Below, in pieces: positions 53,004 through 62,635 of a stretch of DNA of 64,000 nt; position 1 is the stretch's first letter, and the number at the start of each line of letters is the position of its first letter. The notes under the pieces are model-generated. The model did no database searches. It was not told the origin of the DNA and worked only from the letters and a program-made list of their open reading frames with translations. The stretch comes from Promethearchaeota archaeon (GTDB lineage Archaea; Asgardarchaeota; Lokiarchaeia; Sigynarchaeales; SOKP01). The position numbers and the translations under genes are program-made. The stretch is taken from contig JABXKC010000008.1 of assembly GCA_013375495.1 (NCBI GenBank), positions 57,148 to 121,147 of the forward strand, written 5' to 3'.

Positions 53004-54059
53004 TTAATGTAAAATTTCAGAACCAATATCCTTCAGATTGTAACAATTAGTCATTTTCATCGCTCTCGCTAGAGTTTTCTGTAAATATTCCATATGGATT
53101 TTAACACCTTCAATTCCAGCTCCAACAGCAGCCCTAACGATATCTCGACCGATTAATACAGATTCAGCTCCAATGGCAAGGGCTTTTAAAATATCATATC
53201 CAGTTCGAAATCCTCCGTCTATAAATATTCGAATTTTTCCCTCAAGTTCAGCAACAATTTCGGGAAGTACCTCTATGGTCCCAGGAGTATGATCTAAAGC
53301 TCTTCCGCCATGGTTGGAGACAACAATGGCAGCTGCTCCAGCATCCTTTGCGACAATAGCATCTTCTAAACTCATAATTCCTTTTACTATAACGGGTAAT
53401 TTTGTCGATGATACCAATTCTTTAAGATCATTTAAATTTTTCTTAAAAAGGGGTATATTATGAGTTAACATAGCGTAAGACCCACACCCATCAACATCTA
53501 CTCCAACAGCTATGGCTCCTGCTTTTTCTGCCTTTTTAAAAAATTCTATGATTACTTCTTGTTCTCTAGGTTTCACGATTTTAACCCCAAATCCCCCAGC
53601 TTCCACAATTGCGTCAATTCCATATGAGTTGTTAGGCGAATATGTATATGTGTCGCCTCGCCAGCCTATTGTTCCAGCAGATTTGCATCCCAGAACTACT
53701 GATCGGCAAAATTCCTTTTCTGATATAACTTTCTCGCCACCAAAACTATATACTCCTGATACGCTTGCCCCCATTATGGGCATTGACAATAGTTTACCGA
53801 AAAAACTATATTTAGTATCTGCTTCAAAATGATCTCCAATTATTTTCATTTTCAGTTTCAATTTCTTCAACGCGAGAACATTGTTATTAAAGGAAGCTCC
53901 ACTTCCAATTCCACCTAACCCGATTGGTTTTCCGTAACTCTGACCTTGACAAATTCGGTTTGAATCTCCATCGCAAATTTTATATACTCCACAAACGCCT
54001 AAAAGTTTCTTTTTAGCTTCCTCTCGAACTTCAGTTAGACTCAGTTCTTCTAATGTCAT
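53004..54059 (-). CDS. FMN-dependent alpha-hydroxyacid dehydrogenase-like protein
   Basis: 351 residues of the FMN_dh TIM barrel. Lys226 in V-I-V-K-G and the catalytic His250 with Arg253 in S-N-H-G-G-R are in place, followed by A-L-D-H-T-P-G-T; the phosphate loop is I-R-I-F-I-D-G-G-F-R-T-G. The N-terminal part has three Cys (C23, C29, C37) in a cluster-like spacing, unusual in FMN_dh proteins and perhaps an iron-sulfur or redox site. By family it oxidises lactate, glycolate or a similar 2-hydroxyacid. GGTG lies five bases before the ATG. The fumarase gene, upstream on the same strand, ends 20 bases before this ATG. Confidence 0.85.
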   Translation of the reverse strand: MTLEELSLTEVREEAKKKLLGVCGVYKICDGDSNRICQGQSYGKPIGLGGIGSGASFNNNVLALKKLKLKMKIIGDHFEADTKYSFFGKLLSMPIMGASVSGVYSFGGEKVISEKEFCRSVVLGCKSAGTIGWRGDTYTYSPNNSYGIDAIVEAGGFGVKIVKPREQEVIIEFFKKAEKAGAIAVGVDVDGCGSYAMLTHNIPLFKKNLNDLKELVSSTKLPVIVKGIMSLEDAIVAKDAGAAAIVVSNHGGRALDHTPGTIEVLPEIVAELEGKIRIFIDGGFRTGYDILKALAIGAESVLIGRDIVRAAVGAGIEGVKIHMEYLQKTLARAMKMTNCYNLKDIGSEILH

Positions 54060-54079
54060 ATTATCACCTTTATTTTCTC

Positions 54080-55459
54080 CTACACCATATTCTTAGGATC
54101 TAAGAGTTCGTCCAAATTATCTATTTTTAAACCCATTTCTTTTATAACTACTTTACACGATTTTCCTTCGTTATAAGCCCGCTGCGCAATTTCAGAACAT
54201 TTGTCATAACCTAATATTGGCGTTAGGTTGGTAACAAGCATGAGCATGCGTTTCAATTTCGAATTAATATGTTCGCTATTTGCTTTTAATCCTACCAAAC
54301 ATCTTCCCATAAATGAATTAATGCCACCAATTAAAATTTCAATAGATTCAAGTAGGTTTACTATCATCACTGGTTTGCTTACATTTAAATCTAATATACT
54401 GCCATACATCTCACCACTCGTAACAACAGAATCGTTTCCTATAACTTGAAGACATACTTGAATCAGAGCTTCTGATTGCGTAGGGTTAATCTTCCCCGGC
54501 ATAATGGAGGATCCTGGTTCGTTTTGCGGTATAATTAATTCTGAAAGCCCAGCTCTAGGACCACTACCCATCCATCGTATATCGTTTGCCATTTTCAAAA
54601 GCGATAATGCTAAAAGCTTTAAACTACTGCTAGTATAAACTAATGAATTGTGTGACGATATTCCTTCTGCTTTTATGGGATTAATTTTAAACGATAGTGA
54701 AGTTATTTTTGAGAGATGTGATACGGCGAGTTTAGCAAAATCTTTGTGCGCATTTAAACCAGTTCCTAAAGCAGTACCACCTATTGGAATGTAGAACAAC
54801 TCATCCAATACTTTTTTTAATCGATCAATATTTATTTCAATTTGCTTTTTATAGACTTCAAACTCTAACGATAGTGGTATTGGAACAGCATCTTGTAAAT
54901 GAGTTCTTCCAACCTTGACAATATCTTCGAATTCTTCAATTTTAGACTTGAGAGCTTCTTTTAACACGATAAGTACTGGCACTAATTTTTGGATCATATG
55001 TATTGTAGATACATGCATGGTACTTGGAATGACATCGTTAGAAGATTGGCTTTTATTTACATGATCATTTGGATGGACGGGGTGTTTTCTCCCCATAGGA
55101 AATCCAAGGATTTGAGAAGCCCTATTAGCTAAGACCTCGTTCATGTTCATGTTTGTTTGAGTTCCACTTCCAGTTTGAAAGATATCGATTGGAAATTGAT
55201 CTAAGTGTTTACTTTCGTTTAAAATCTCGTCAACAGCTCTTAAGATAGCATCTCCATTTTCTTTATCGATTAATTCCAGCTCAATATTAGCTAATAGACA
55301 CGCTTTTTTAACCTGTGCTAACGATATGATAAATATCTGAGGGAATTTCTTTCCACTTATTTGGAAGTTTTGCAATGCTCTTTGGGTATTAATACCCCAA
55401 TACGCATCACTTGGAACTTCCTTTTCGCCCAAAACATCTTTTTCAATGCGGTAGTCCAA
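54080..55459 (-). CDS. fumC: Class II fumarate hydratase
   Basis: 459 residues, standard length for FumC. Diagnostic motifs are T-G-S-G-T-Q-T-N-M-N-M-N-E-V (96-109; aspartases have S-A-G-T-S-T), H-P-N-D-H-V-N-K-S-Q-S-S-N-D (129-142), G-R-T-H-L-Q-D-A with the catalytic His187, and G-S-S-I-M-P-G-K-I-N-P with Ser318. It reversibly hydrates fumarate to malate, without an iron-sulfur cluster. It forms a probable two-gene unit with the alpha-hydroxyacid dehydrogenase, which follows on the same strand and could act on malate-like hydroxyacids. Adenylosuccinate lyase and argininosuccinate lyase are unlikely given the motifs. Confidence 0.9.
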   Translation of the reverse strand: MDYRIEKDVLGEKEVPSDAYWGINTQRALQNFQISGKKFPQIFIISLAQVKKACLLANIELELIDKENGDAILRAVDEILNESKHLDQFPIDIFQTGSGTQTNMNMNEVLANRASQILGFPMGRKHPVHPNDHVNKSQSSNDVIPSTMHVSTIHMIQKLVPVLIVLKEALKSKIEEFEDIVKVGRTHLQDAVPIPLSLEFEVYKKQIEINIDRLKKVLDELFYIPIGGTALGTGLNAHKDFAKLAVSHLSKITSLSFKINPIKAEGISSHNSLVYTSSSLKLLALSLLKMANDIRWMGSGPRAGLSELIIPQNEPGSSIMPGKINPTQSEALIQVCLQVIGNDSVVTSGEMYGSILDLNVSKPVMIVNLLESIEILIGGINSFMGRCLVGLKANSEHINSKLKRMLMLVTNLTPILGYDKCSEIAQRAYNEGKSCKVVIKEMGLKIDNLDELLDPKNMV

Positions 55460-55561
55460 AATTTAAAACATCCATTATTTGTTTTAGTATAAGGTTATTA
55501 GAAACGGATTAATAAAAAAAGTTTATACTATTAGACAATAAGTATGATCATTTTCTTATTT

Positions 55562-57034
55562 TTAGATAATGATTGTTGATTGGTTAAGAATTTCCCCTTT
55601 ACTCTTTTTTCTTTTACTCATTTTTAATTCTTGAAGATTGATGATTGTTTTAGAGAAGCTTTTTCCACGGTCTAACCTCCCGAAGGATTTTTCTTTTTCT
55701 TTAGAAAAGGAGTTAAAGTTAAATTTCATCAAATCCTTAGCTTTTTTATTCTTGAATTGCATTAACCAAGAAAACTCGTCCAGATTTAATAAGATATCAT
55801 CTACGAGGGTTACTTTTTTTATTTCCGTAGTGAAATATGTATCGCGAACTTGAATCGGAATCGGTCTTCCCCATTCTTGTAATTCGTCAATCAGCATCAA
55901 GAAAAAAGCTAGAGGATGGTTATCAAATGTATATTCCTTAAGATGGGCTTTAAAATTATGTAGAGCTATCGCCTTTGCAGTTAAAATGTACCCTTCGTAC
56001 TCTTCATTATTCTTAATCTCGTCTGGAGTTCCAAGTCCATTTAAAAGAGAAAGAGCAGAAATTACTCCATGATCTAAATTTACTGTACTTTTGTAATTAA
56101 ACTCTGGATGGCCTTCTTCACCTCTTAAATACACTTGAGGCTTTTGAGAGATTCTATCAAATTGATTAAAGCCAACTCCTTTTCTTATTAAAGCCCGTGC
56201 TTCCTTAGAAAGACCATCTTCAATAATTCCTAAATATTCTTCTTGATTACCCTTCCAGGATAGTGAAATCTCAAAAGGTAAAAATTCCAAATCTAAAGTT
56301 GGATAGCATTTAAGTAATTGATTTACAAGAGAGTAGTTAACTGCTGTTGTCATTTTTCCTAAAGGATAACCGATATCGTGGATTAATCCGGTAACCCACC
56401 AATACTTGTCTTTAAGAAGACTCTTGTCTAATCCTGTCAAATCAGAAATTACTCCCGATAGCGTTCCATGACCCAAATCTTGTTCTAAAAGGAAGTCACC
56501 TAACACTGCGACCCGTAGAGCGTGTTCTGTGTGATCTCTATAATACTTTCGAACGCTTGTACTGTACAAAAAAGCTTCTAGATCTGGTAATGCTTTTATT
56601 AAATATAGCAAACCTTTTGATTCAATACCCCGATCTTTTGATACATCGTAGAGAGCTGAAGATAAGCTCTTTTGTTTTCCCGTAATCAAACCGATGTCAA
56701 AATCGAGTTCTTCTAAATCAGATTGCGATTCCTCAAACTCTCTCTCAACAGTTGCCATTATCCAATCGGACATCTTTGAGGCCATTTTATTTTTAAATCC
56801 CCCAACTCCCCCCATTTTAGCTAATTCTTTTTTAGTGCGAGTTAATTTTTTATCTAAGTCTTTAAGAGAGCTAAAATCTTTATTCTTCTTGAGTTCTTCA
56901 AGCTGTTCTGGTTCCAAATCCTCTAAAGAACGTTCGACGGTTTTCATTATATTATTTATCCACTCGCTAAAACTAGTACTTTGCGAAGACACTCGATCTA
57001 AGACCCATTTATCATTTATTAGACATTCTTTCAT
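55562..57034 (-). CDS. HD-domain metal-dependent phosphohydrolase-like protein
   Basis: 490 residues. The central part (about 155-370) shows an HD-type metal site: R-D-H-T-E-H-A-L-R-V (His168, His171), then H-D at 219-220 in G-L-I-H-D-I-G-Y, later L-D-H-G-V-I-S and A-L-H-N-F-K-A-H. HD proteins hydrolyse phosphoesters of nucleotides or second messengers. The N-terminal 100 residues contain an internal repeat (W-I-x-x-I-M-K-T-V-E-R-S and W-I-M-A-T-V-E-R-E-F, each followed by an acidic D/E-x-L-E-E-L). The C-terminus is basic. Next to a possible nuclease (57140). Not a recognised subfamily. Confidence 0.78.
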   Translation of the reverse strand: MKECLINDKWVLDRVSSQSTSFSEWINNIMKTVERSLEDLEPEQLEELKKNKDFSSLKDLDKKLTRTKKELAKMGGVGGFKNKMASKMSDWIMATVEREFEESQSDLEELDFDIGLITGKQKSLSSALYDVSKDRGIESKGLLYLIKALPDLEAFLYSTSVRKYYRDHTEHALRVAVLGDFLLEQDLGHGTLSGVISDLTGLDKSLLKDKYWWVTGLIHDIGYPLGKMTTAVNYSLVNQLLKCYPTLDLEFLPFEISLSWKGNQEEYLGIIEDGLSKEARALIRKGVGFNQFDRISQKPQVYLRGEEGHPEFNYKSTVNLDHGVISALSLLNGLGTPDEIKNNEEYEGYILTAKAIALHNFKAHLKEYTFDNHPLAFFLMLIDELQEWGRPIPIQVRDTYFTTEIKKVTLVDDILLNLDEFSWLMQFKNKKAKDLMKFNFNSFSKEKEKSFGRLDRGKSFSKTIINLQELKMSKRKKSKGEILNQSTIII

Positions 57035-57139
57035 TTTTGAGACTTATCTCCAATTTTTCTTTAGATTAATTAAGTAATATGATACTTGATTTGATAACTT
57101 TTACACTTAATTTTTTGTATAATAACAGAATACTTAAGG

Positions 57140-57838
57140 TTAATAATCAAAAATGAGAGACCTTCCTTTTTTGCCGACAACTTTGATTAATCCCATCTTT
57201 CTTAAACAATAACTCATTTTTCGTGCTAAATTTAATGGTTTTTTAAGTGAATATGCTAATTCCATATTAGTAAACGGAGTTTTTAAACTTGTAGGCTTAA
57301 GCATGAGAAAATCGATGGGTGTGTAAAATGTCTTTTTTTCCAATACTTTCACTAATTTCCGTTCGTAGATACTCCAACCATTTCTTCTCCAGCTTCCATT
57401 CCCATCATTCTTACGATATTCCTCTACTTGAACTAGGGGCAATTCTATAGTGAAATTTGGATTTGAAATTAGTTCAGGAAATCTGATTAATTCTTCGAAT
57501 ATATCGACATATGATTTATGTTTTGGAGATAATCGCTTGCTAATAGCTCTATTTGATTGAAAATCTACATTAATAATCCATTTGTCTTTTACAATTGGAT
57601 GTATTAAAAGAATTTTATGATTTGCTATTAATTTTTCTAATTTTTTCTTAATTTGAGAAAAATTTTTTGTTTGTATCTCAATTAGAAGATTATCTCGTAC
57701 TATATCAATTATGAAATTTTCAACTCGTGCTTCAAGCTGGTCTTCTGACTCTTTGTACGATAATTTTAGGTCAGAATGGAGAGAACTCTCATGTAAAGTT
57801 CCAATGCTTGATGAAAAATTAATAATCGGCTCGGTCAC
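57140..57838 (-). CDS. Possible DUF8091-like nuclease with C-terminal winged helix
   Basis: 232 residues from GTG 57838 (no ATG available). Residues about 25-75 carry a strand-turn-strand with V-E-N-F-I-I-D-I-V-R then L-L-I-E-I-Q-T-K-N-F, resembling the D-x(n)-E-x-Q/K core of restriction-endonuclease-like folds, and V-K-D-K-W-I-I-N-V. The C-terminal 60 residues, with N-L-A-R-K-M-S-Y-C-L-R-K-M-G-L-I and G-K-K-G-R-S, resemble a winged-helix DNA-binding module. So a DNA-binding nuclease or regulator is likely, but the family is not certain. About 100 bases upstream of the HD gene on the same strand. Confidence 0.6.
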   Translation of the reverse strand: MTEPIINFSSSIGTLHESSLHSDLKLSYKESEDQLEARVENFIIDIVRDNLLIEIQTKNFSQIKKKLEKLIANHKILLIHPIVKDKWIINVDFQSNRAISKRLSPKHKSYVDIFEELIRFPELISNPNFTIELPLVQVEEYRKNDGNGSWRRNGWSIYERKLVKVLEKKTFYTPIDFLMLKPTSLKTPFTNMELAYSLKKPLNLARKMSYCLRKMGLIKVVGKKGRSLIFDY

Positions 57839-57954
57839 ATGGTATATTTAATAATTTTTTAAATTAAAATGAATATAATATGGTAATATCCATAACATGA
57901 AAGTGTATATTCAGAGAATTAATATGGTTTGAGATTAATTGTGAGTAAAATATG

Positions 57955-58857
57955 TTAATTTGTGAGTCGATCTACAAGTAGAGTTTTAAATGCTTGGACA
58001 TCCTTCCAAGAAGTTGCACATCGTATCAAATTTCCATTTTCATTAATTTGAGTGAAACCACGATCGGAGATTTTAATTTTTAATTCTTCAATGTTAATTA
58101 ATTCTTCAGAAAACCCGAGATAAATAGGGACAGTGTCAAATAGCACCGATGTTTGATTTTTCTTAATCATAAACAATTTGGGGATTAATTTTTTTTTCCA
58201 GATATTATACTCTTCCTTAATAGAGTTAACTACTAAATTTCCACATTTCATAAATCGCTCTAATAACTCTCCCGAGAGCACAATATCTCTACTTGTATCC
58301 AAGGGCGCAATTGTTTTCTCCCAGGACGATTGGAATACTTCCCTAGAGGCTTCAATGTTCTTTTTCACATTATACTCCCGGTGTGGGGTATTTGAGCCCC
58401 AATACCCATCACGAATACTTCCATGCATTCCTACAAAACGAGAATTCTCTGTAATTCGAGGACTCACTTTCAGTGCTCTTGCTACATTTCCTAAGGGTCC
58501 AGTGACTATGAGTGTTAAGGGTACAGAAGAATTTAATATTGTGGAACAAAGAACCTCTATACCGTTTATATGAACCGTACCAGGGTATTGTGATATTTCG
58601 TACTCTTTAATCCAGGGGTAGAACCACCCTTTTTTAAGATTTTCTTGTTGCCCAATCCCAATCGGAATGTCAATTCGACCCACACTTTCGAGAAATTTAG
58701 CAACAAGTTTAGCTTTTAGCGAAGTATTGCCAGATGATGTTGTAATCAATTTAACATCTAATTCTGGACACTTTAATAGAAATCCAAGAGCCCAAGTATC
58801 GTCGATTTCTAATCCAATATCGGTATCAAGAATCACAGGAATTTTATTGCTTTTCAT
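57955..58857 (-). CDS. Nucleoside hydrolase (IUNH-like)
   Basis: 300 residues of the inosine-uridine nucleoside hydrolase family. The calcium-binding N-terminus is I-L-D-T-D-I-G-L-E-I-D-D-T-W-A-L (Asp11, Asp13, Asp19, Asp20), in the arrangement D-x-D-x-G-x-x-x-D-D that many archaeal and bacterial members share. V-T-G-P-L-G-N-V-A-R-A-L is the typical loop at about 115-126. It cleaves N-glycosidic bonds of ribonucleosides. The usual C-terminal His is not obvious to me. Monocistronic and divergent to the sulfatase-like gene. Confidence 0.85.
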   Translation of the reverse strand: MKSNKIPVILDTDIGLEIDDTWALGFLLKCPELDVKLITTSSGNTSLKAKLVAKFLESVGRIDIPIGIGQQENLKKGWFYPWIKEYEISQYPGTVHINGIEVLCSTILNSSVPLTLIVTGPLGNVARALKVSPRITENSRFVGMHGSIRDGYWGSNTPHREYNVKKNIEASREVFQSSWEKTIAPLDTSRDIVLSGELLERFMKCGNLVVNSIKEEYNIWKKKLIPKLFMIKKNQTSVLFDTVPIYLGFSEELINIEELKIKISDRGFTQINENGNLIRCATSWKDVQAFKTLLVDRLTN

Positions 58858-58938
58858 ACCTATTATCTTTTTAAAAAAGTCTTCTAATAATCTATAATTA
58901 TAATTGATTATTTTAAAAACTATTATTGGTGACCTTTT

Positions 58939-60414
58939 ATGGTAAACGCGATATTAATTTTACTCGATACTTTAAGACAAGATCATGTTGGCGCTTATGG
59001 CAACACTTGGATTAAAACACCCCATTTAGACGAATTTGCTAAAGAATCAGTAAAATTTACGCGAATGTACCCTGAGTCATTACCGACACTTCCAGCAAGA
59101 AAAGCCATTTATACAGGGAAACGCGTATTTCCCTTCACTGACGATAAGCTTGGAAAAACAAAAGCTAGTAGGGGAGACTTCATTGGTGACGCTCTCGGAG
59201 CTCCTGGTTGGGGTCCCATTTCCGATTCTCAAGACACCTTAGCAGAACGCTTTAAACGCAAGAGATTTGTTTCAGCATTGTTTTCTGATATTTACCATCA
59301 ATCTAAACCAGGATATAATTTCCAACGCGGGTTTGACCAATGGAAATGGATTCGTGGACAAGAAGAAGATGCTTTCCTATCAGGACCACGGATTTCCAAC
59401 GATACACTTGAGGAATATCTCACTCCTAAAGAAGACGGAATAACGGCGGCTACAATATTTGCGCAACACATGATGCGCCGATTCCTTCAAAACATTCGTT
59501 GGTGGCGCTCCGAAGCTGACACTTTTACAGCCCAAGTATTTCGCGCAGCGGGAGAATGGCTTGATATGAATTACGATACGCTATTAAAAGGAAAAGGTTT
59601 TATAACGGTAGAATCATTCGACCCCCATGAACCTTGGAATCCACCTCCTCATTACATTCGTTTGTACGAAAAAGATCCTGATTGGGAAAAAGGTTGTCGA
59701 AAAGTTTCACACTCTCTTTATGGACCAGCGAGCATACTTTCCAAAAAGGAACTTAAAAATTTAAGGACAAGATATGCCGCAGAAGTATCTCTTGTTGACA
59801 CGTGGTTCGGATATTTCATAGATTATATCAAACGGATCGGTATCTGGGATAATTCTATAATTGTAGTAGTTTCAGATCACGGTCACATGATAGGAGAACA
59901 TGGGCTTATTGCAAAAGCCGCTAATCCGCTTAGACGTGAAGTGGCTGATCTGGTCGCTATGATCCGATTTCCTAAAGGTGAACTTTGTGGTTCTACCTGT
60001 GAAAAGTTTTGCTATCATCATGACATCGCGACCACTATCTGCGAAATCTGTGGTGTTTCTACAAATGATATGGATGGCAAGAACTTATTAAAATTAGTTC
60101 AAGATGATGAATTGTCATATTACGATCACATTACGATAGCTTGGGGTGGTTCTGTTGCAGTTTACGATGGTGATTATTGGTATAACGGGTATATATGGGA
60201 TATAGAAGGAGGAAGTTTGTTTGATGTTAACAAAGATCCTAGATTAACTAATGATATAATTTTAGAAGCTCCTGACAAGGCAAGAGAATTATTAAAACTA
60301 AGTTGGATGGATGCGGGAGAACCAATTGATATGGAATTCATGCGAAAATTCAAAGACTTATTAGGTTGTACGCCAGTCGCCAAAACACTTACTAAAGAAG
60401 AAAACTGTGAATAA
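58939..60414 (+). CDS. Sulfatase-fold alkaline-phosphatase superfamily enzyme, Thr nucleophile
   Basis: 491 residues. The metal-binding start L-L-D-T-L-R-Q-D-H (Asp10) and the later S-D-H-G-H-M-I-G-E-H belong to the sulfatase branch of the alkaline phosphatase superfamily. At the nucleophile site the normal C/S-x-P-S/A-R reads T-L-P-A-R with Thr50. Cys or Ser there becomes formylglycine in true sulfatases; Thr cannot. Thr nucleophiles are known in nucleotide pyrophosphatase/phosphodiesterases and phosphonoacetate hydrolase of the same superfamily. It is therefore more probably a phosphodiesterase or phosphonatase-like enzyme than a sulfatase. No signal peptide. GGTG seven bases before the ATG. 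Confidence 0.85.
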   Translation: MVNAILILLDTLRQDHVGAYGNTWIKTPHLDEFAKESVKFTRMYPESLPTLPARKAIYTGKRVFPFTDDKLGKTKASRGDFIGDALGAPGWGPISDSQDTLAERFKRKRFVSALFSDIYHQSKPGYNFQRGFDQWKWIRGQEEDAFLSGPRISNDTLEEYLTPKEDGITAATIFAQHMMRRFLQNIRWWRSEADTFTAQVFRAAGEWLDMNYDTLLKGKGFITVESFDPHEPWNPPPHYIRLYEKDPDWEKGCRKVSHSLYGPASILSKKELKNLRTRYAAEVSLVDTWFGYFIDYIKRIGIWDNSIIVVVSDHGHMIGEHGLIAKAANPLRREVADLVAMIRFPKGELCGSTCEKFCYHHDIATTICEICGVSTNDMDGKNLLKLVQDDELSYYDHITIAWGGSVAVYDGDYWYNGYIWDIEGGSLFDVNKDPRLTNDIILEAPDKARELLKLSWMDAGEPIDMEFMRKFKDLLGCTPVAKTLTKEENCE

Positions 60415-60607
60415 ATCTCATCGAACACACATCTCTCTTCACATCATCAATCATAATACTTATCAAGTAACGGTTATATTTTGAGCATTGAAATATTTGC
60501 TTTTTATAGTAAAGTTAAATTAGTTTCGGTATTCTACAATTAAACAACCTTTTTTTATACTTTATAAAATAATTTTCATGAATGAATAAAATATTTTGGT
60601 GATATTA

Positions 60608-61903
60608 GGATTGGGAAATTGGAAAACAGAATATAAGAATAAAACGAAATCTAAAGAAGAAGTTATTAGTTATATTAAATCGGGTAATCGTGTCGTTTTT
60701 GCTCATGCAGCAGGAGAGCCAACTATATTAGTAGATGAACTTGTCAAGCAAAAGGATCGACTTGAAAATGTAGAGATTGTCCATATGGTCCCCTTAGGTG
60801 AGGCTGAGTATTGTCAACCAGGTATGGAAAAGCATTTTAGACATAACTCGTTATTCGCTGGGGCTAAGACTCGAAAATCAATTAAAGCGGGAAAAGCCGA
60901 CTATACACCTGTATTTTTTTCAGAGATTCCCAGATTGTTTAAAGAAAATATTCTGCCAGTAGATGTAGCTCTTGTACAGCTATCGCTCCCAGATGAAAGT
61001 GGAAACCTAAGTTATGGGGTATCGGTTGATTACACCATGGCAGCGGTTGAGTCTGCTAATATCGTTCTAGCTGAAGTGAATAAGCAAATGCCTAGAACAG
61101 AGGGATCATGTATCAACATTTCTCAAATAGATTTTCTTGTTGAAACGAATCGCAAATTACTTGAGATACCTCTTCCAGAGATCTCCAAAATAGAAGAAAA
61201 AATTGGATCTTATGTCGCTTCATTAGTACCTAATAAATCTAATCTCCAATTAGGTATTGGCGCAATACCAGATGCAGTACTGAAATTTCTAACTGAAAAA
61301 AAAGATCTTGGCATACATTCTGAAATGTTTTCTGATGGAGTTGTTGATCTTTACGAAAAAGGTGTTATTACTAATAAATATAATAATCTTAATCCTGGGA
61401 AGTTTACCGCAACTTTTTTAATGGGGACTAAGAGGCTTTATGATTTTGTTGATAATAATGCGGATGTTGTAATGCGCCCCGTTGATTTTACTAATAAAAT
61501 CACAATAGCGGGGCAAGTCGATAGACTCATTTCAATCAATTCTGCTATACAAGTGGACTTGTATGGGCAAGTTTGTGCAGATACTATGGGACACCAGCAA
61601 TTCTCGGGAGTAGGAGGTCAAGTAGATTTTGTACGTGCTTCAAGCATTTCTAAAGGGGGAAAATCTATAATTGCGCTCCCTTCAACAAATAAGAAAAAGA
61701 CAGCATCTCGAATAGCGGCCCAACTTTATGAGGGAGCTTGTGTCACTACATCTCGTAATGATGTGCATTATATAGTTACTGAATATGGAATTGCTGATTT
61801 AAGAGGGAAGACAGTTCATCAAAGGGCTCATAGTTTAATTAGTATAGCTCATCCTGATTTTCGGGATCAACTTAGAGATGATTTTACCGAATTTTACGGT
61901 TAA
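60608..61903 (+). CDS. Acetyl-CoA hydrolase/4-hydroxybutyrate CoA-transferase family protein
   Basis: 431 residues from TTG 60608, with GGTG nine bases upstream; a GTG at 60596 overlaps that GGTG and is rejected. Homologs begin with a similar W-x-x-E-Y-K (here N-W-K-T-E-Y-K). Glu239 in H-S-E-M-F-S-D-G is the catalytic glutamate that forms the CoA thioester, and G-I-G-A-I-P-D-A-V and G-G-Q-V-D-F-V-R-A-S are the CoA-binding motifs. Members move CoA between acetyl-, butyryl- or 4-hydroxybutyryl groups, or make acetate. It could supply CoA esters for the dehydratase or the radical enzyme in this organism. No signal peptide. Confidence 0.87.
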   Translation, partial: GLGNWKTEYKNKTKSKEEVISYIKSGNRVVFAHAAGEPTILVDELVKQKDRLENVEIVHMVPLGEAEYCQPGMEKHFRHNSLFAGAKTRKSIKAGKADYTPVFFSEIPRLFKENILPVDVALVQLSLPDESGNLSYGVSVDYTMAAVESANIVLAEVNKQMPRTEGSCINISQIDFLVETNRKLLEIPLPEISKIEEKIGSYVASLVPNKSNLQLGIGAIPDAVLKFLTEKKDLGIHSEMFSDGVVDLYEKGVITNKYNNLNPGKFTATFLMGTKRLYDFVDNNADVVMRPVDFTNKITIAGQVDRLISINSAIQVDLYGQVCADTMGHQQFSGVGGQVDFVRASSISKGGKSIIALPSTNKKKTASRIAAQLYEGACVTTSRNDVHYIVTEYGIADLRGKTVHQRAHSLISIAHPDFRDQLRDDFTEFYG

Positions 61904-61969
61904 TTGAAAATATTATGATTTATAACGAAATTAGCCGAATTTTGCTTTAAGAAAAGGAGAAATCTCCAT

Positions 61970-62452
61970 TCAAACTACATCGATTCCACAATTAGGACAT
62001 ATTTTAGTATCTTCATCAATTTTGTTTCCACAGTTATGACAGTGTGATATTTCACTTTTTTGGATAGGCAGAGTATTTGAAGGGGATATTATTTCCATTC
62101 TTTCAAGTAGGGAAAACAAACTTGAGAACAACCCATTATACCAAGATTCTTTGAGTTTATCAACCCTAAATATTGTTCTTGAAAGGGGTGTAGCTTCCAC
62201 TCGAATCAAAGATTTACCGCTTTCCAAACTGTATAAGTTAATTCGAATTCGCTTCTTCCAATTCGGATCGTGGCCCGTATTGGTCATCATAGTTCCTTGC
62301 TTAGCTTCTATAAAATTAGGGGGCGTACTTTTTTTTATTTTGGCTTTATGTTGACCGCATAACCATTGCATTGAAAGCTCGAAAGCTTTATCAACAGAAA
62401 TTTGCAGAGTTTCCTCATATATCACATTAATATTCATGAGAGCTACATTCAA
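61970..62452 (-). CDS. Zinc-ribbon-tailed protein, unknown
   Basis: 160 residues (145 if the second ATG is used). The C-terminus has the zinc ribbon C-H-N-C-G-N-K-I-D-E-D-T-K-I-C-P-N-C-G (two C-x2-C). The N-terminal 100 residues are a mixed alpha/beta domain with a helical start (S-V-D-K-A-F-E-L-S-M-Q-W-L) and strands R-I-R-I-N-L-Y-S-L and S-L-I-R-V-E-A-T-P-L, SRPBCC/START-like in feel. Function unknown. It is convergent with the CoA-transferase gene. Confidence 0.7.
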   Translation of the reverse strand: MNVALMNINVIYEETLQISVDKAFELSMQWLCGQHKAKIKKSTPPNFIEAKQGTMMTNTGHDPNWKKRIRINLYSLESGKSLIRVEATPLSRTIFRVDKLKESWYNGLFSSLFSLLERMEIISPSNTLPIQKSEISHCHNCGNKIDEDTKICPNCGIDVV

Positions 62453-62635
62453 AATTCAATATATATCAATACAATAGGTTAAGATTTTTTATAATTTTTC
62501 ATGTCACTTCCAATTATCTTCAAATATTGATAGACAATGAGTTTTTAAACAATTTACAAAAAAGTAAGATATTTAAGCCAGCTGGGTGTATAAATAACTA
62601 TCCAATATCAATCAATTAAATATTAATAAGAGATG

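Noticed and set aside
60596..60607. GTG start for the CoA-transferase
   Set aside because: The GTG belongs to the GGTG ribosome-binding site; TTG 60608 is at normal distance and matches the family N-terminus.
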